NCBI GenBank assembly: GCA_963929535.1
Contig: CAWVIZ010000016.1
Location: 124,001 to 188,000 of the forward strand
From: Pullilachnospira sp963929535
GTDB lineage: Bacteria; Bacillota; Clostridia; Lachnospirales; Lachnospiraceae
Direction: 5' to 3'
DNA: 64,000 nt
Shown: in pieces, positions 35,211 through 43,770 of the stretch
Position numbering within the stretch: the stretch's first letter is position 1
How the letters are laid out: every line of letters starts with the position of its first letter
Position numbers and translations under genes: made by a program
Notes under the pieces: model-generated
What the model saw: only the letters and a program-made list of their open reading frames with translations
What the model was told of the DNA's origin: nothing
The model's database searches: none

Positions 35211-35299
35211 GTTCCTCGCTCCTCTCTTGGCTTTTTTCACGATAATCACCCGCCCGTCCAGCGGGCAGAAAGCCGGATGGATGGGCTTGTCTACCCCAC

Positions 35300-35376
35300 A
35301 TCACCTCTGGAGGAAGCCTGTCAACGGGGCCAGAGGCCCTTGTTTACACCGTTGACTGGCTTGTTTCAGAGGTGAT
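35300..35376. other. Long multi-segment hairpin in an operon leader
   Basis: ATCACCTCTG (35300-35309) pairs with CAGAGGTGAT (35367-35376). AAGCC (35314-35318) pairs with GGCTT (35358-35362), and GTCAACGG (35320-35327) with CCGTTGAC (35349-35356). An inner GGGCC/GGCCC closes the structure. Paired segments are separated by short bulges, which looks like a folded RNA or an origin-like structure rather than a terminator, as no T-run follows. The 345-bp gap 35211-35555 holds nothing else that I can see. Confidence 0.6.
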
Positions 35377-35555
35377 AACATCCCGCAGTAAAACCACGGA
35401 CTTTCTTCCGTGTTCCTTCACCGCTCCCGTATACTTTTTGTAGAAATTGTAGGAAATCCATAAACCGACAGGGCCGAACAGAACAACCACACGGATGGGA
35501 AAAGAATTTTATAGGAAAAGAAGAGAGGAAAAATGGATGGGCCTTTGTTCCTGGC

Positions 35556-35969
35556 TTAAACCTGTATATAATATTCTTCCGCCCACACACGGTAATGCTC
35601 AAACGCTGCCTGGTTTTCCGGACGAATCGTCAGATCAGCATAATTGTTCTTATAATACAGTTCCGCCAGGGATTCCTGGATCACCTGCTCGTCAATGGTT
35701 TCATCCGCCAGCAGGTCATTGATCGTCTGGTTGATCGTGGTACAGTACAGACCATCGTGTGATTCCATCTTAATCGAATGTTCCGCACACTCCTGCTTCG
35801 TCCAGACATAAACGGTTGGATCAGTTGTCCAGTTGCAAAGCCCCAAATATTCAGCAGCAGAGATGATGCACAAAACATAGTCCGTATTGGTAAGATAACG
35901 CCTGAAGTATTCTTGTTTACTGAGACAGGTAGCGGCTAATTCCGGGTTTCTCATTATGTGATAGTTCAT
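35556..35969 (-). CDS. Hypothetical protein, weakly AbiEi-like
   Basis: This 137-residue protein has the order: short N terminus, ISAAEYLGLCNW, VYVWTKQE, GLYCTTINQTINDLLAD, and a helical end. The segment around SAAEYLGL and the later strand-helix INQTINDLL faintly recall the effector-like half of AbiEi-type antitoxins. No helix-turn-helix precedes it and no AbiEii-type nucleotidyltransferase is adjacent, so a working toxin-antitoxin pair is not supported. Confidence 0.45.
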   Translation of the reverse strand: MNYHIMRNPELAATCLSKQEYFRRYLTNTDYVLCIISAAEYLGLCNWTTDPTVYVWTKQECAEHSIKMESHDGLYCTTINQTINDLLADETIDEQVIQESLAELYYKNNYADLTIRPENQAAFEHYRVWAEEYYIQV

Positions 35970-36156
35970 AGGATTCTCCTTTCCGATGATTGTTCACCGT
36001 CCTCACCCGTATGCCCGCCAGCGGGCGGATTCCTGAAGAAGTATCTGTTACTTTTCTAAGCAAAGGGGAACGGGTTGTAATAAAACAGACGTAATTTGTT
36101 GTTTGGGATAATGTGGAAGATTTGGATAAGAACTTATCGGAAGAGTAATGACAACA

Positions 36157-36438
36157 CTAAAACAGAATGGACAGGATCGTCAGCGGGAGCGGCAGTGCCA
36201 GCCAGGTGACACCAATCAGGAACGAAGCCATTGCAAGGACGTTCAGTTTATTGATTAAAGTAAAGGTTGTCGGAAAGGTGCGTTTTGTACTGGATGCTTC
36301 TGCGGTTGATTTGTTTATCGGTTCGGTCTGTACCGTAGGTTCAGGAGAAGTTCCCCCCCCACCTACTTTCTGACCGCATTTCCGGCAGAAGGCATCGGTA
36401 TCTTTTAACGGTGTTCCGCAGTTGTTACAAAGTTTCAT
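36157..36438 (-). CDS. Zinc-ribbon protein with one membrane segment
   Basis: This 93-residue protein begins with a zinc ribbon, CNNCGTPLKDTDAFCRKCG (four Cys). A Gly/Thr/Pro/Ser linker and one or two closely spaced hydrophobic segments at the C terminus (about residues 68-92) follow. Proteins of this plan are common in Firmicutes and often regulate or tether envelope functions. It may have lost further domains, since the frame ends within the hydrophobic stretch. Confidence 0.65.
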   Translation of the reverse strand: MKLCNNCGTPLKDTDAFCRKCGQKVGGGGTSPEPTVQTEPINKSTAEASSTKRTFPTTFTLINKLNVLAMASFLIGVTWLALPLPLTILSILF

Positions 36439-36520
36439 AACAGGTTTTCCTTTCGGTAGGTTATATGTTAGAAAAATCTTCTCTCCCGCTCATAGGTAAG
36501 AGCAGGAGAGAAAGAGTTAT

Positions 36521-38575
36521 TTATTTGCGTTTATGGCAGAGGCTGCACTCATCGTATGCGGGCGTATCTTCGACCCAACGGTCTTCTGTCACAGGGGGAT
36601 GTTCGATGATAACTTCTACAGTTTCGGTGTGGTAGCTGCTTCCCCAGCAATCAGATGTTGCAATGTGTTCTGCAATTGCCATACCATCTGTTCCGAAGTC
36701 ACCGCCGCATCCGTTACAGATGTAATGCCCTTCGTATTTCACCTCTGTCCAGCCTTCTTCGATCGTTACGGTCTCGTAATGACCGGTTGCTTCGTGGTGT
36801 ACCCACTGATGGTCCTCAGATACCGGAATGGCTTCTGTGTAGCTGTCACCACAGTTCGTACAGGTATAGGTACGAACGCCTTCGGTTACACAGGTCGGCG
36901 GAGTGGTTACGGCTGAGGTATAGTTGTGACCGGTTGCCGGAATGGTTTCCGTATAGCTGTCGTTACAAACGCTACAGGTATAGGTACGCTCGCCGTCGGT
37001 CTCGCAGCCAGGCTCCTTTGTTACCGTAAAGGTATAGCTGTGTTCGCCGGTTGCGGGAACCGTTTCGGTTTTGGTGTCACCGCAGCGGTTACAGGTATAG
37101 ATGTTCTCGCCGTCTGCGCCACAGGTCGGAGCGGTGCTGTCGGTCAGGACATAGTCGTGACCCAGTGCCGGGATCGTCTCTGTGGTTTCGTAATCGCAGT
37201 TTTCACAGGTGATCTGCTTCAGACCATCGGTTTCGCAACCAGGCTCCGTTACTACGGTTTCCACGTAAGCGTGGTCACCGGTGGCAGGGATTGCCTCGGT
37301 GTAGCTGTCGCCGCAGGTATCGCAGGTGAACTTCTTGAGTCCCTCCGCACCGCAGGTCGGCTCGGTCACGATGCTTTCCGTGTAGCTGTGGCCCGTTGCG
37401 GGAATGGATTCTTCCTTTTCGTAGTCGCAGCTTTTACAGGTGATCTTCTTCAGACCGGCTTTTTCACAGGTAGGTTTCCTTACAACGGTCTCTACATAGC
37501 TGTGCTGATGCTGCTCCGTATAGCCGGGAATCCATGCGCCGTCAGCTCCCACATAATAGTTACCAATCCAGGTATTGACGGCCATCTTTCCGTCAGAGCC
37601 CACATAGTAATTGCCAACCCATCGGTTGGTTGCCATGGCCCCGGATCCGTCAAAGTAATACCAGGTGTTGTTGATCTTCTGCCAGCCGGTTACCATCCAT
37701 CCGGCGGAATCGAAATAGTATTTCTTGCCTCCAACGGTCTCAAATCCATTGGTGGTATATCCGCCGTCTCCGTGCCGGTACCACCAGCGGCTTCCGGACT
37801 GCACCCATCTGGCTGCCTCTCTTGTTTTTGTCCAGGCACCGGAACCGTCCACATAGTACTTATCAACCCAGGTATTTGCGGCCATACTGCCATCGGCATA
37901 CATATAATACCATTTGCCGCCTATGTACTGCCAGCCGGTGAGCATAGCCCCAGAGCCATCCATATAGTACCATTTGCCGCCGATACGCTGCCAGCCGGTC
38001 AGCATGGCCCCAGAGCCATCCATGTAGTACCATCTGCCATTGACAAACTGCCAGCCGGTCAGCATGGCCCCAGAACCATCCATGTAGTACCATCTGCCGC
38101 CGATACGCTGCCAGCCGGTCAGCATGGCCCCGGATCCATCCATGTAGTACCATTTGCCATTGACAAGCTGCCAGCCGGTCAGCATGGCCCCGGATCCGTT
38201 CATGTAGTACCATCTGCCATTGACAAGCTGCCAACCGGTGAGCATGGCTCCAGATCCGTTCATGTAGTACCAGTTCCCATTGACAAGCTGCCAGCCGGTC
38301 TTCATGGAACCGTCACCGGTACCTCCCAGATAGTACCAGTTGGAACCATCCCAGAACCAGCCGGATCTCATATAGCCGCTGTCATCAAACGCATACCATT
38401 TGCCGTTGATTTTCCTCCATTGAGATTCCGGCCAGGTTCCGTTGTCATCCTGCCACCACCAGCCTACGCTGTTTTTCCGCCAGGAAGCAGCTTCCACCGG
38501 AGTTGTCTGTAATGCGGTGCCTGCCGTGGCTGCGACAAGAAGCCCCATTAACATGCCTACTAGTTTTTTCTTCAT
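36521..38575 (-). CDS. Secreted choline-binding-repeat surface protein with Cys-rich repeats
   Basis: This 684-residue protein has a signal peptide (about 1-29, cleavage after VEAA). Roughly a dozen cell-wall-binding repeats of about 20 residues follow (core GWQLVNGKWYYMDGSGAMLT) to about residue 350. Six or so repeats of about 37 residues then each carry three Cys (TC..G...YTC..CGDSYTE). The end again has CxxC pairs. The first type binds choline or similar wall decorations. The second may bind zinc or form disulphides. It lies between transfer-related modules and is probably cargo that changes the cell surface of a recipient. Adjacent near-identical DNA repeats at 37900-38300 favour copy-number change. 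Confidence 0.85.
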   Translation of the reverse strand: MKKKLVGMLMGLLVAATAGTALQTTPVEAASWRKNSVGWWWQDDNGTWPESQWRKINGKWYAFDDSGYMRSGWFWDGSNWYYLGGTGDGSMKTGWQLVNGNWYYMNGSGAMLTGWQLVNGRWYYMNGSGAMLTGWQLVNGKWYYMDGSGAMLTGWQRIGGRWYYMDGSGAMLTGWQFVNGRWYYMDGSGAMLTGWQRIGGKWYYMDGSGAMLTGWQYIGGKWYYMYADGSMAANTWVDKYYVDGSGAWTKTREAARWVQSGSRWWYRHGDGGYTTNGFETVGGKKYYFDSAGWMVTGWQKINNTWYYFDGSGAMATNRWVGNYYVGSDGKMAVNTWIGNYYVGADGAWIPGYTEQHQHSYVETVVRKPTCEKAGLKKITCKSCDYEKEESIPATGHSYTESIVTEPTCGAEGLKKFTCDTCGDSYTEAIPATGDHAYVETVVTEPGCETDGLKQITCENCDYETTETIPALGHDYVLTDSTAPTCGADGENIYTCNRCGDTKTETVPATGEHSYTFTVTKEPGCETDGERTYTCSVCNDSYTETIPATGHNYTSAVTTPPTCVTEGVRTYTCTNCGDSYTEAIPVSEDHQWVHHEATGHYETVTIEEGWTEVKYEGHYICNGCGGDFGTDGMAIAEHIATSDCWGSSYHTETVEVIIEHPPVTEDRWVEDTPAYDECSLCHKRK

Positions 38576-38677
38576 GTCTTTTCCCCTTTCTTTCGTTTAT
38601 TTATGGTTTATGTGCCTGATAGCCAGTCAGGCCACTCGCCACCGAATAATGAACGCCAGCGTTTCGCCAAAGTGTAA

Positions 38678-38896
38678 TTAAACGTTTTTCGGCCATTCCT
38701 TTATTTGATGCTCAAAAAAGGCGACCAGATCGTTTCCTTCACTTTCCAGATAGCTTCTTGTCCACTGAAGGATTAGTGCGGAAAATGCTTCTTCTTCCAG
38801 ATAACGGATCGGATGAAGTGTTTCTGCCACTCCATACATCCGGGCAAATTGAATTGCTGTTTCGAGAAAAATATCTTTGGATTTTTCGTTCGTCAT
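38678..38896 (-). CDS. Small hypothetical protein
   Basis: This 72-residue acidic helical protein begins MTNEKSKDIFLETAIQFARM. The ATG at 38896 with GGAG 10-14 nt upstream was chosen over a longer open frame whose upstream part looks non-coding. No family is recognised. It is followed by the surface-protein gene on the same strand. Confidence 0.5.
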   Translation of the reverse strand: MTNEKSKDIFLETAIQFARMYGVAETLHPIRYLEEEAFSALILQWTRSYLESEGNDLVAFFEHQIKEWPKNV

Positions 38897-39207
38897 AACG
38901 TTTCGTCTCCTCTCTTCTTTTTCATACACAATCCCGACAGCGAAGCTGTTTCCCGTTAAGGCGTTTCTGCTATTTTCAAATTTATACCTTTTCCAGATCA
39001 TGGCAAGATCTGTGATATCCATCGTTTTGTTGTAACAGTTCAAGTATAAAATCCCTTGAAATACCTGTAGGAAATTTTTATGATGTTTTTTGCGGAGGTA
39101 ATATGTGTTGATAAAAGGAAAAAAGAAGCAACGAAAGGCCCTATCCATACCGGTAAAAGTGGAAGTGATCCTCTGATTTCCTTCCTTCCGCATTTTCAGG
39201 ATATATT

Positions 39208-39245
39208 ATACTCAATATATTTAGCATAGTCAATGGATTGAGTAT
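39208..39245. promoter_or_regulatory. Operator-like inverted repeat before the XRE gene
   Basis: ATACTCAAT (39208-39216) and its perfect complement ATTGAGTAT (39237-39245) lie 30 bp before the XRE start. Such a site suits a dimeric repressor. The rest of 38897-39275 shows nothing else. Confidence 0.5.
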
Positions 39246-39275
39246 GCTATTCTTTGTCCATAAGGAGGAAATTGT

Positions 39276-39491
39276 ATGATCTCTTACAAGCCATTTTATG
39301 AAACTTTACAACGCAAAAACATAACAGAGTATGCTCTCATTTTCAAAGAAGGGGTTCCAGCCAATACCCTTCATCGGATGAAGCATGGAGAAGCCATTAC
39401 CACCAAAACATTGGATGTACTGTGTGGAATCCTGCACTGTTCTGTTTCGGATATCATTGAGTATGTTTCTCCGGAAGATACTCTGAAATAA
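39276..39491 (+). CDS. Small XRE-type helix-turn-helix regulator
   Basis: This 71-residue single-domain protein is of the HTH_26/Cro type (NITEYALIFKEGVPANTLHR and TLDVLCGILHCSVSDIIEY). The site AAGGAGG is 7 nt before the ATG. Such proteins are typical control genes of Firmicutes mobile elements; its likely operator is the inverted repeat just upstream. Confidence 0.82.
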   Translation: MISYKPFYETLQRKNITEYALIFKEGVPANTLHRMKHGEAITTKTLDVLCGILHCSVSDIIEYVSPEDTLK

Positions 39492-39503
39492 CCGCAGATC
39501 AGG

Positions 39504-39637
39504 AGCCCTCTGCCTGTTTCTTTATCCGACACTTAAGGGAAATTAGATGATCTGATTCTTTGGCAAAAGATTCCGTTTTCCCGCTGAAGGATCAGAAGAA
39601 ATATACTTCTTCCTGGTATCGGATAGGGCAGAGGGCT
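39504..39637. other. Large stem-loop element downstream of the XRE gene
   Basis: AGCCCTCTGCC (39504-39514) pairs with GGCAGAGGGCT (39627-39637), and TATCCGA (39523-39529) pairs with TCGGATA (39619-39625). Shorter internal complementarities fill the about 90-nt apex. A T-rich stretch follows at about 39645-39651. It could be a terminator-capped structured RNA or a DNA hairpin used in transfer. The remaining sequence to 39850 is AT-rich without a gene. Confidence 0.5.
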
Positions 39638-39851
39638 TCCGTTACTTTTTGCTCTAAATAAATCAAACTGACGTTTCAAAACATTGTCTTTAATATCACT
39701 CATAATCTATCTTTTTCCCTTCAAAATCAATCCGTCAGCAACGCTGCTTTCCGATTATTATATCATTCCCTAGGTTTACATAACTCTATCATTATTTCTT
39801 CTATTTTAACATCAAAAAAATAATATTTTCCAATATTTTTCGGATTTTCTC

Positions 39852-39907
39852 TTGCATTATTTTGCTCCTTGCTGTATACTTTATGTAAACCTAATTATGT
39901 AAACTAA
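39852..39907 (+). promoter_or_regulatory. Promoter with repeated operator before the mobilization operon
   Basis: TTGCAT (39852-39857), a 17-bp spacer and TATACT (39875-39880) form a promoter. TATGTAAACCTA (39882-39893) and TATGTAAACTAA (39896-39907) are direct repeats 14 bp apart just downstream. An inverted copy TAGGTTTACATA is at 39771-39782. The arrangement suggests repression by an element-coded regulator. Confidence 0.5.
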
Positions 39908-39941
39908 TAAGGGCTATTTCAAAGAAAAGGAGGTGAAAACC

Positions 39942-40253
39942 ATGGCAGCAGAACGTAAGAAAAGACGGACTACGATCCGCAAAAACGTTGAAGAAACCCG
40001 CCAGAAACTGCTGGAAATGGAAGCAGAACTGACCGCTCTTACTGAGGAGCGTTATCCGATGGTAGGTGAGGCGTTTGCGGACGCTTTCGCAGACTGTCCG
40101 GACTTCGATCTGGTGAAAATGACGGATCCGAAAATCCGCCAGTTTATGCGGCGTCTCCGCAGGATCTACGGATTTGATTCGGAGATGGAGCAGGAGTACA
40201 CGTACCCTAACGTGGAAGATGAAATCTATCCCGATGCGGCACTGGAGCGTTAA
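39942..40253 (+). CDS. Small mobilization-operon protein of unknown function
   Basis: This 103-residue protein begins MAAERKKRRTTIRKNVEETR, then a helical coiled-coil-like middle and an acidic end. The ATG at 39942 has AAAGGAGGT 7 nt upstream. It opens an operon with the MobC-like and relaxase genes, so a relaxosome role is possible, but no family is recognised. Confidence 0.65.
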   Translation: MAAERKKRRTTIRKNVEETRQKLLEMEAELTALTEERYPMVGEAFADAFADCPDFDLVKMTDPKIRQFMRRLRRIYGFDSEMEQEYTYPNVEDEIYPDAALER

Positions 40254-40491
40254 GCTGCACCCGCTTTTGGGAAGAGTTTGAGAAGGGCAACCGGCATCGA
40301 AGATGCGCCCGTCTCAAGAACCACAGGCCGTTTCGGCCGGTCCACCGGAAGCCGCATGGGCGGTACCGGTGGAGTGGTTCACTTCGTTCCCTTCCAAAAG
40401 GGGGCGAAATTGTTACAACAAAGCACAACGGAAAATGACCACAAAATGGCCAGACAGATCCGGCAGCAAGTATGGGAAGGAGGCAGCGTAG
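40254..40491. other. Gap before mobC, candidate oriT
   Basis: The gap contains the hairpin GGCC-GTTTC-GGCC (about 40328-40340), further GGTACC/GGTGG repeats, and an AT-rich GAAATTGTTACAACAAAG stretch (about 40407-40424). oriT sites often lie just upstream of mobC-like genes. A start codon for a longer overlapping frame is present, but the protein looks like chance. Confidence 0.3.
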
Positions 40492-40995
40492 ATGGCACTG
40501 CGGAATCTGCACATCCGGATGAATCAGGAAGAATATGATTTTCTCCGTACCCTGGCCGAAGAGCTGCACTGCTCCCAGGCGGAAGTGATCCGGAAAGCTC
40601 TGTTCCATACGGATATCAAGGAAATCGTAAACGCATACCGGCAGCGGCAGAAAGACGCTTTTATGCAACGGTACGTGACCTGCGGCCTGGATCGACATAC
40701 CGCTGAACTGCTGGAACAGTTCCGAAAGGATCTGAACGAAAATACACAGCAGATCCGGCGGATCGGCACGAACCTTTCTTCCCTGATCCGGGATATCCGG
40801 ACAGGAGCCTTGTCCTTTCAAAACGGGCGGGAAAAGGAAGCAGTGATGGCGTATTTACAAGCCTTACAGGAGACCTATCAGCAGACGATGAATCAACAGG
40901 GAATTATGGCAGAAAAGGCCGCAAACCTTTTGAACCAGACTGAATTTAAAGTGAAAATTAATGGGGATCGGGAATACTGGTCCAGTAGTATCTAA
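40492..40995 (+). CDS. MobC-like relaxosome accessory protein
   Basis: This 167-residue protein has a ribbon-helix-helix N terminus (RNLHIRMNQEEYDFLRTLAE, then SQAEVIRKAL) and a C-terminal bacterial mobilisation segment (NENTQQIRRIGTNLSSLIRD). MobC-type proteins bind oriT and help the relaxase open the strand. It precedes the relaxase gene in the same operon, with one small gene between. Confidence 0.87.
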   Translation: MALRNLHIRMNQEEYDFLRTLAEELHCSQAEVIRKALFHTDIKEIVNAYRQRQKDAFMQRYVTCGLDRHTAELLEQFRKDLNENTQQIRRIGTNLSSLIRDIRTGALSFQNGREKEAVMAYLQALQETYQQTMNQQGIMAEKAANLLNQTEFKVKINGDREYWSSSI

Positions 40996-41032
40996 TAAAG
41001 AAGATGAATTCTATAGAAAGGAATAGTGAAAT

Positions 41033-41374
41033 ATGAGAAACGTGAAAAGAAATATTTCTGAAACTGTAAATGAACAGAATCCCGTGATGCCTCCGGCTGT
41101 GTACACGGTAGATGCTTCCACGCTTCCTCTTTTGGAAGTCCTGGGCCCGCAGTTTCAGAACCAGCAGAAAAATTTGAACACTGTGACAGCGAAAGTACAG
41201 ACGCTGAAAAAAGTGATCGAAACAACAGATCCGGAAAAACGGGATGCCCGCTGGCATTTGTTGGTGAGTCTGGTCCTGGAACGGCTGGCTTATGACCTGG
41301 AACATTTGGCTGGCTGCTCCAGAATCATGGCCCAGGAACAGCAGGAAGTTCTGGCTGGAATCCATAATATGTAG
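41033..41374 (+). CDS. Small hypothetical protein in the mobilization operon
   Basis: This 113-residue protein has a disordered first 35 residues and then helices around LLEVLGPQFQNQQKNLNTV and LLVSLVLERLAYDLEHLAGC. It has GAAAGGAA upstream of the ATG. Position between mobC and the relaxase suggests a transfer accessory, but nothing in the sequence names it. Confidence 0.6.
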   Translation: MRNVKRNISETVNEQNPVMPPAVYTVDASTLPLLEVLGPQFQNQQKNLNTVTAKVQTLKKVIETTDPEKRDARWHLLVSLVLERLAYDLEHLAGCSRIMAQEQQEVLAGIHNM

Positions 41375-41401
41375 AACAGCCAAAAAAAGAGGTGAACAGC
41401 T

Positions 41402-42316
41402 CTGTACTCGGGAATTAAATCCTCCAGAAACGGGTATGCTTCCGTGACGTATCCCATGATGGAAAAAAAGAATCAGACAGAAGAACGGATCGGGGCTTTC
41501 CGCTGCGGCGGCGGGATTCTGGATACCGGGACAATCAAAGGAATCCGGAACCAGTTTGCTCGGATCTGGCGGCAAGGCGGACGGCAGATCGGAGATATCC
41601 AGGCGTACATGGTTCTCTTCTCTTTCAGTCCAAAGGAATTGTCCCCCGATGACCCGGAATCTTTGGAAAAGGCGGCAGACCTGGCTGACGCTGCCGTCCG
41701 GCGGATGTATCCCGGCCATCAGTATACACTGGTGGCGCAGAAGGATGGAGATGGCGGCCTGATCCATGTACATGGGACGGTCAATGCGCTGCATACAGAG
41801 ACCTTGAAAGCCTGCCGGGGGCGGCAGACATCCTATCAGGCCCTCCGGGAAGAAATTGAAGAGGAAATGAGACAGGCCGAGATCCCCATTGATTACGGGG
41901 AAGACCATACAAAGGCTGAAACGAAACGCCGGAAAAAAAGGACACTCGCAAAAGCCGGTACGGATGGTTACAGTTGGACGGAAGATCTGGCCGGACGCAT
42001 CCGGACGGCCCTGGCTTCCGCCACCAGCTTTGCGGATCTGGAAAGCCGACTGGAAAAACAGGGTGTAGCCGTTTCCCGGAAAGCAAAAAGCAACTGGACA
42101 TTTGTTCTGAAAGATGCCAAAGAAGAAACCTATCAAGGCCGGAAATCCAGAGGGGACAAGCTGGATCCGCTCTTTCTCCCTCAACAGATGCGGCAGGTAG
42201 TGGAAGCGAATTACCGGAATGCCGTCCATCAGAGGCGTGTCCGGCTGGCGGAACAACAGGAATGGGAGCTTACAGGGGATCTTCTCAGCATGGAGGAACC
42301 GGAATGGCGGAAATAA
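41402..42316 (+). CDS. Relaxase/mobilization protein, possible CTG start
   Basis: This relaxase-like protein of about 304 residues carries the histidine motif HVHGTVNAL, preceded by YTLVAQKDGDGG. A basic KRRKKR stretch and a helical C terminus follow. The motif supplies the metal-binding HxH of relaxase motif III. A GTG at 41444 gives a shorter form without a ribosome site. The frame runs back to CTG at 41402, which has AAAGAGGTG 7 nt upstream and adds YSGIKSSRNGYASV, a plausible relaxase beginning. It is smaller than many MobP relaxases. Neighbours MobC and small accessory genes fit a mobilizable module. Confidence 0.72.
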   Translation: MYSGIKSSRNGYASVTYPMMEKKNQTEERIGAFRCGGGILDTGTIKGIRNQFARIWRQGGRQIGDIQAYMVLFSFSPKELSPDDPESLEKAADLADAAVRRMYPGHQYTLVAQKDGDGGLIHVHGTVNALHTETLKACRGRQTSYQALREEIEEEMRQAEIPIDYGEDHTKAETKRRKKRTLAKAGTDGYSWTEDLAGRIRTALASATSFADLESRLEKQGVAVSRKAKSNWTFVLKDAKEETYQGRKSRGDKLDPLFLPQQMRQVVEANYRNAVHQRRVRLAEQQEWELTGDLLSMEEPEWRK

Positions 42317-42472
42317 GTATCATATATTAAGTATCATATATATAGAAGCTTCCTTTTCATGTGGATAAAAAAAGAGGAAGGATACGCCGACACCCGCCGG
42401 ATATCCTTCCTTCTCTGTTAGCCATGGCAACGGAAAGTTCACCTGTCTTGTACCTCCATGTTTCAGGTCGTT

Positions 42473-42961
42473 TTACTCTCCCTGTAATACAGGCCGCTTC
42501 CGCTGTCCATGCACCACCTCGCTGCCGTATTTTGCCCGGATCTGATCCAGCGGGATCTCTTCCCGGTGGTACCTCCGATAAGGCGCAGCGTGCCAGATCC
42601 ACGCCTTTTTCTTTGGAGCCCAGGTAAAGCCCAACTGCTTTAACTGCTTTCGATAGGCGTACCCTCCAAAGCACCAGATCCAGCTTCCGATGATCTCAAT
42701 CTGTATATCGAATCCAATGATTGCCTGGAGGATCGTCCGGAACTGCTCGTCCTCTTCTGTCTGGTGCTGCTCATCTCCCGGATTCTCACCGCTGCTCTCT
42801 TCCTTTTTCTGGAGCCGCTGAAATGCCTGTTCATACGCTTTGTTGATCTCCTGCGTGATGGCCACACTGCCGCCCGGATTGTCCGGATGGTATTGCTTCA
42901 GCAGGATCCGGTACTGTTTCCTCAGTTCCTCTAAGGTGCTTACGTTTTGAAACCATGTCAT
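42473..42961 (-). CDS. J-domain protein of the mobile element
   Basis: This 162-residue protein has an N-terminal DnaJ domain with the HPD motif (KQYHPDNPGG, residues near 23-32), an acidic Gln/Glu linker, and a C-terminal region rich in Trp and basic residues (LGFTWAPKKKAWIWH). The last resembles a DUF-type domain seen in element-borne J proteins. It should stimulate DnaK for replication or transfer proteins. It is convergent with the relaxase gene. Confidence 0.82.
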   Translation of the reverse strand: MTWFQNVSTLEELRKQYRILLKQYHPDNPGGSVAITQEINKAYEQAFQRLQKKEESSGENPGDEQHQTEEDEQFRTILQAIIGFDIQIEIIGSWIWCFGGYAYRKQLKQLGFTWAPKKKAWIWHAAPYRRYHREEIPLDQIRAKYGSEVVHGQRKRPVLQGE

Positions 42962-43571
42962 GTGTGCATCCCTCTTTTTGGCATTGCTCCTGATTTATCC
43001 ATCATCAAATCTAATTATTATCTGAAAAAAATATAGAATTAATATTATTTATTCAAAATATTATTTTATTTTCTTAATACCGCTAACATTTGATAATTTC
43101 ACAACTATTTTTGTCCCTATTTTTTTAAATCTCCGTTTTTCACAACGTCTCCCACTTAAATAAGATGTCTATTGGTAGAAATGCACAATTAATTTTTACT
43201 TTTGACACCTGTCTGTTTTCATCAAAAATCGAATAAAAAAAAGAGGGCTTCCTCTAGGCTCACTCCTGATAAGGTCTAAGAAAAATGAGTGAATTGTTGA
43301 CACGTGTCAGATAATTTATTCTGAAAATTTCAAAATATCACATAATACTATTTCTATTAGGGTTTATTCAGTTTTTTGCGCTTGCTTTTTCTATTATCCC
43401 CCCTTATAATAAAACTCACAAAACTTCATACCTGACTCAAAACAGGGGAAGTGTTTTATGAATAGGATAACATCCGGAACCCGATTGCGTGATGCTGCCA
43501 TTCGCCTAATACAGGTATTGGAAGTGACTGCAATTTTATGAAATAATTTTTTTGAAAGGAGAAATTTTCGT
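42962..43571. other. AT-rich gene-free region at the edge of the CRESS-like replicon
   Basis: These 610 bp hold no convincing gene. A TTGACACGTGTCA palindrome lies near 43298, matching the TGACACA units that surround the origin hairpin further right. Base composition drops sharply compared with 32.5-42.9 kb, marking a module junction. Confidence 0.45.
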
Positions 43572-43769
43572 ATGAGTGATAAGGTAGTAACACTCTGTGA
43601 TACGATTATCCATTTCGTACAGGGGTTTGAGGCTGCTGTACAGTTGGGCCGTATCGCCAGAGCCAGCCCGGAAGAAATTGCTGAGCTTTTGAGGTATCTG
43701 CAAAGTCTTAAAAAAGAAGTTATAGCTGCTGTTGAGGCAGTACAGAATGAATCAGAAAGGAGAAAATAA
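43572..43769 (+). CDS. Small helical protein of the CRESS-like replicon
   Basis: This 65-residue protein begins MSDKVVTLCDTIIHFVQGFE and continues with an SPEEIAELLRYLQSL helix. GAAAGGAG precedes the ATG. It lies directly before the next small gene, with a 1-nt gap. No family is recognised; copy control or DNA binding is a guess. Confidence 0.6.
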   Translation: MSDKVVTLCDTIIHFVQGFEAAVQLGRIARASPEEIAELLRYLQSLKKEVIAAVEAVQNESERRK

Positions 43770-43770
43770 A

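Noticed and set aside
35556..35969. A type IV toxin-antitoxin pair
   Set aside because: The protein is only weakly AbiEi-like and no nucleotidyltransferase toxin lies beside it.
37900..38300. Regular short repeats that could suggest a CRISPR array
   Set aside because: They are in-frame protein repeats of the choline-binding type with no unique spacers, and no cas genes are present.
36926..38512. A 528-codon antisense frame across the surface-protein gene
   Set aside because: Its repeats merely mirror the coding repeats on the other strand.
40278..40538. An 86-codon plus-strand frame overlapping mobC
   Set aside because: Low-complexity composition and no ribosome site; mobC has a good start of its own.
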